NCBI GenBank assembly: GCA_027035735.1
Contig: JALVUH010000127.1
Span: 1 to 6,374, forward strand
From: Nautiliaceae bacterium
Lineage (GTDB): Bacteria > Campylobacterota > Campylobacteria > Campylobacterales > Nautiliaceae
Length of the DNA stretch: 6,374 nucleotides
Reading direction: 5' to 3'
Part shown: one piece after another, positions 4,712 through 6,374 of the stretch
How the letters are laid out: the number at the start of each line of letters is the position of its first letter
How positions within the stretch are numbered: position 1 is the stretch's first letter
Program-made: the position numbers and the translations under genes
Notes under the pieces: model-generated
The model's input: only the letters and a program-made list of their open reading frames with translations
Database searches by the model: none
Told to the model about the DNA's origin: nothing

Positions 4712-6374
4712 ATGATAGAAAAATACAATATCCCTACCCCAAAACAAAAAAGAGTAAGAATTGATGAAGAAATTAGCTTTGATACTTTTCCATGTGTTTT
4801 AAAAGTAGATTTGCCAATACACAAAAGCGATATTGGCGCTGTTATTACAAATATTCAAAACATTGAAGAATTAAAAAAAGCAAAAGAGATAATTTTAAAT
4901 AATCTTAAAAAACATAATATTGAGGCTAAATATCTTTTAATCCAAGAACAGATTGAAGGAATTGAATTAATTCTTGGAGGAAAATTTGATGATATATTTG
5001 AAGAAGTATTGATTTTAGGAGCCGGTGGAACTTTGGTTGAGGTTATAAAAGATATAACTTATATTGATACAAATTCTGATGAAGAAGAGATAAAAAAGGC
5101 TATTTTTAAAACAAAAATTTCAAAAATTTTCCCAGAATTTAGAGGTAAAAAATATAACCTAAATGCCCTAATAGATGTAATTAAAAAAATTCAATTAATG
5201 TTTAAAAATGAAAATATAGTTGAATTTGATATCAATCCTTTAATAATTAATGAAAAAGGAGCATTTGCTGTAGATGTAAGAATAAAAGAAGGAGTTAAAA
5301 ACAAAAAGAAATTTACTCCAAAAAAATATTCTTTATTTGAGAATAAAAATGTAGCAATTATAGGTGCAAGTGAAAAACCAATAAAAGTAGGATATGCAAT
5401 TGCAAAAAATGCCCTAAGTTCAAAAGCAAATATCTATTTTGTAAATCCAAGACTTAATGAACTGTTTGGTAAAAAAGTTTATCACTCTGTAGATGAGCTT
5501 CCAGAAATTGATACAGCAGTAATTGCAATCCCTACAAAATTTGTAATAGAAACTGTTGAAAAATTAGCCCAAAAAGGCACTAAAAACATAATAGTTATCT
5601 CAGCCGGATTTAAAGAAGCAGGAAACAAAGAGGGTGAGCTTAAGCTAAAAGAGATAGCTGAGAATTATGGAATTAATTTAGTAGGTCCAAACTGTCTTGG
5701 AATTTATAATTCTGAAATGGAGCTTAATTTAACATTTTCAAAAGCTCCTATTAAAAAAGGTGAAATAGGAATAATCTCTCAAAGCGGAGCAGTTTTAACA
5801 GCTTTACTTGATAAGGCTTATTTTTATGATATAGGATTTTCTCATATAATCTCTATGGGAAATATGGCAGATTACAACTTTGCTCATGCTATAAATGAAC
5901 TCAATAATCAAGACTCTTGTAAAATCATTTCAATCTACGCAGAAGGTCTTCAATTTGGAAAAGAATTTTTAAAAGCTATTAGAAATTCAAAAAAACCTGT
6001 TTTATTTTTTAAAGCAGGGAAAAGCGAAGCGGCAAAAAAAGCGGCATTTTCTCATACAGGAAATTTAGCCGGAAATTATGAAATGATTATTACTCTAAGC
6101 GAAATAGCAGGAGCTATTATAAAACCAAGTGTTGAGAGTTTAATTTTTGCTCCAAAATATTTAGACAAAAAAGAAGCTATTATTGTTACAAACGCAGGAG
6201 GTCCTGGAACAATTCTAACAGATATAGTAAGTGAGTATAAAAAAATAAAAGATATAAGTGAATATATAAACGCACTAAATAAAGTATTGCCTCCTACATG
6301 GTCTCACAACAATCCAATTGATGTAATTGGTGATGCAACGAGTGAGAGATATAAAAATGTACTTGAAATTCTTA
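4712..6374 (+). CDS. NDP-forming acyl-CoA (probably acetyl-CoA) synthetase, beta-alpha fusion, C-terminus cut off
   Basis: ADP-forming acyl-CoA synthetases interconvert acyl-CoA + ADP + Pi with free acid + CoA + ATP through phosphohistidine intermediates. The 554 visible codons run off the right edge. Domain order is an ATP-grasp (beta-subunit-like) domain at about 1-192, then an alpha-subunit-like part. In the ATP-grasp part, FPCVLKVDLPIHKSDIG at 26-42 includes H37, matching the phosphate-shuttling His of the beta subunit; ILGAGGTLVEVIKD at 101-114 and EFDINPL at 171-177 also match. In the alpha part, the CoA-binding Rossmann domain starts with NVAIIGAS at 213-220 and includes VGPNCLG at 324-330. 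A ligase domain follows, with GIISQSGAV at 353-361, SMGN at 381-384 and SHTGNLAG at 447-454, where H448 is the expected phosphorylated His. TNAGGPG at 493-499 starts the next ligase-like part. Most fused relatives have alpha first. No acetyltransferase domain is seen in the window. Acetate is the likely substrate, but propionate, other acyl groups or a regulatory role are possible. Confidence 0.88.
   Translation, partial: MIEKYNIPTPKQKRVRIDEEISFDTFPCVLKVDLPIHKSDIGAVITNIQNIEELKKAKEIILNNLKKHNIEAKYLLIQEQIEGIELILGGKFDDIFEEVLILGAGGTLVEVIKDITYIDTNSDEEEIKKAIFKTKISKIFPEFRGKKYNLNALIDVIKKIQLMFKNENIVEFDINPLIINEKGAFAVDVRIKEGVKNKKKFTPKKYSLFENKNVAIIGASEKPIKVGYAIAKNALSSKANIYFVNPRLNELFGKKVYHSVDELPEIDTAVIAIPTKFVIETVEKLAQKGTKNIIVISAGFKEAGNKEGELKLKEIAENYGINLVGPNCLGIYNSEMELNLTFSKAPIKKGEIGIISQSGAVLTALLDKAYFYDIGFSHIISMGNMADYNFAHAINELNNQDSCKIISIYAEGLQFGKEFLKAIRNSKKPVLFFKAGKSEAAKKAAFSHTGNLAGNYEMIITLSEIAGAIIKPSVESLIFAPKYLDKKEAIIVTNAGGPGTILTDIVSEYKKIKDISEYINALNKVLPPTWSHNNPIDVIGDATSERYKNVLEIL

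Noticed and set aside
4712..6374. Possibility that this is succinyl-CoA ligase or ATP-citrate lyase fused from sucC and sucD
   Set aside because: The ATP-grasp part has the HKSDIG and EFDINPL motifs and the alpha part has SHTG. These are typical of ADP-forming acetyl-CoA synthetases, whereas SucD has a GHAGA-type histidine loop.

Overview
This is an AT-rich, tightly packed bacterial chromosomal window. The codon use is strongly A/T-biased, the gene gaps are 10-12 nt or overlaps, and there are short leaders with AAGGAG-type ribosome binding sites. The protein styles (a short ~390-residue Pgi, low-GC lysine- and isoleucine-rich proteins, lipB-lipA) suggest a Campylobacterota (epsilonproteobacterial) organism, most likely a thermophilic autotroph of the Nautiliales type such as Nautilia, Caminibacter or Lebetimonas. 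That placement is inferred from composition and gene style, not from a marker gene.

Two transcription units diverge from a 77-nt gap at 1113-1189. Leftward (minus strand): a DedA-family membrane protein (570-1112) is followed after 12 nt by purH, whose C-terminal part lies outside the window (557 to beyond 1). Rightward (plus strand): pgi (1190-2368), lipB (best start TTG 2337, end 2942), lipA (2911-3726), pfkA (3737-4699) and a large NDP-forming acyl-CoA synthetase running off the right edge (4712 to beyond 6374). The rightward genes overlap (pgi/lipB and lipB/lipA, 32 nt each) or are 10-12 nt apart, so they very probably form one operon. The gap holds two back-to-back extended -10 promoters and a 7+7 bp dyad.

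Pgi and PfkA carry out consecutive upper-glycolysis steps (glucose-6-P to fructose-6-P to fructose-1,6-bisP). LipB and LipA together make the lipoyl cofactor on acceptor proteins. The last gene would interconvert an acyl-CoA (probably acetyl-CoA) plus ADP/Pi with the free acid plus ATP. Together the operon mixes hexose-phosphate metabolism, lipoylation and acyl-CoA energy metabolism.

No mobile element, CRISPR array, tRNA, rRNA or clear rho-independent terminator was seen, and no stretch over 300 nt lacks a gene. I found no obviously new system. The points most worth a second look are the beta-alpha domain order of the acyl-CoA synthetase, the divergent active-site loop of LipB, the altered allosteric and catalytic positions of PfkA, the TTG start of lipB inside the pgi signature motif, and the operon composition.
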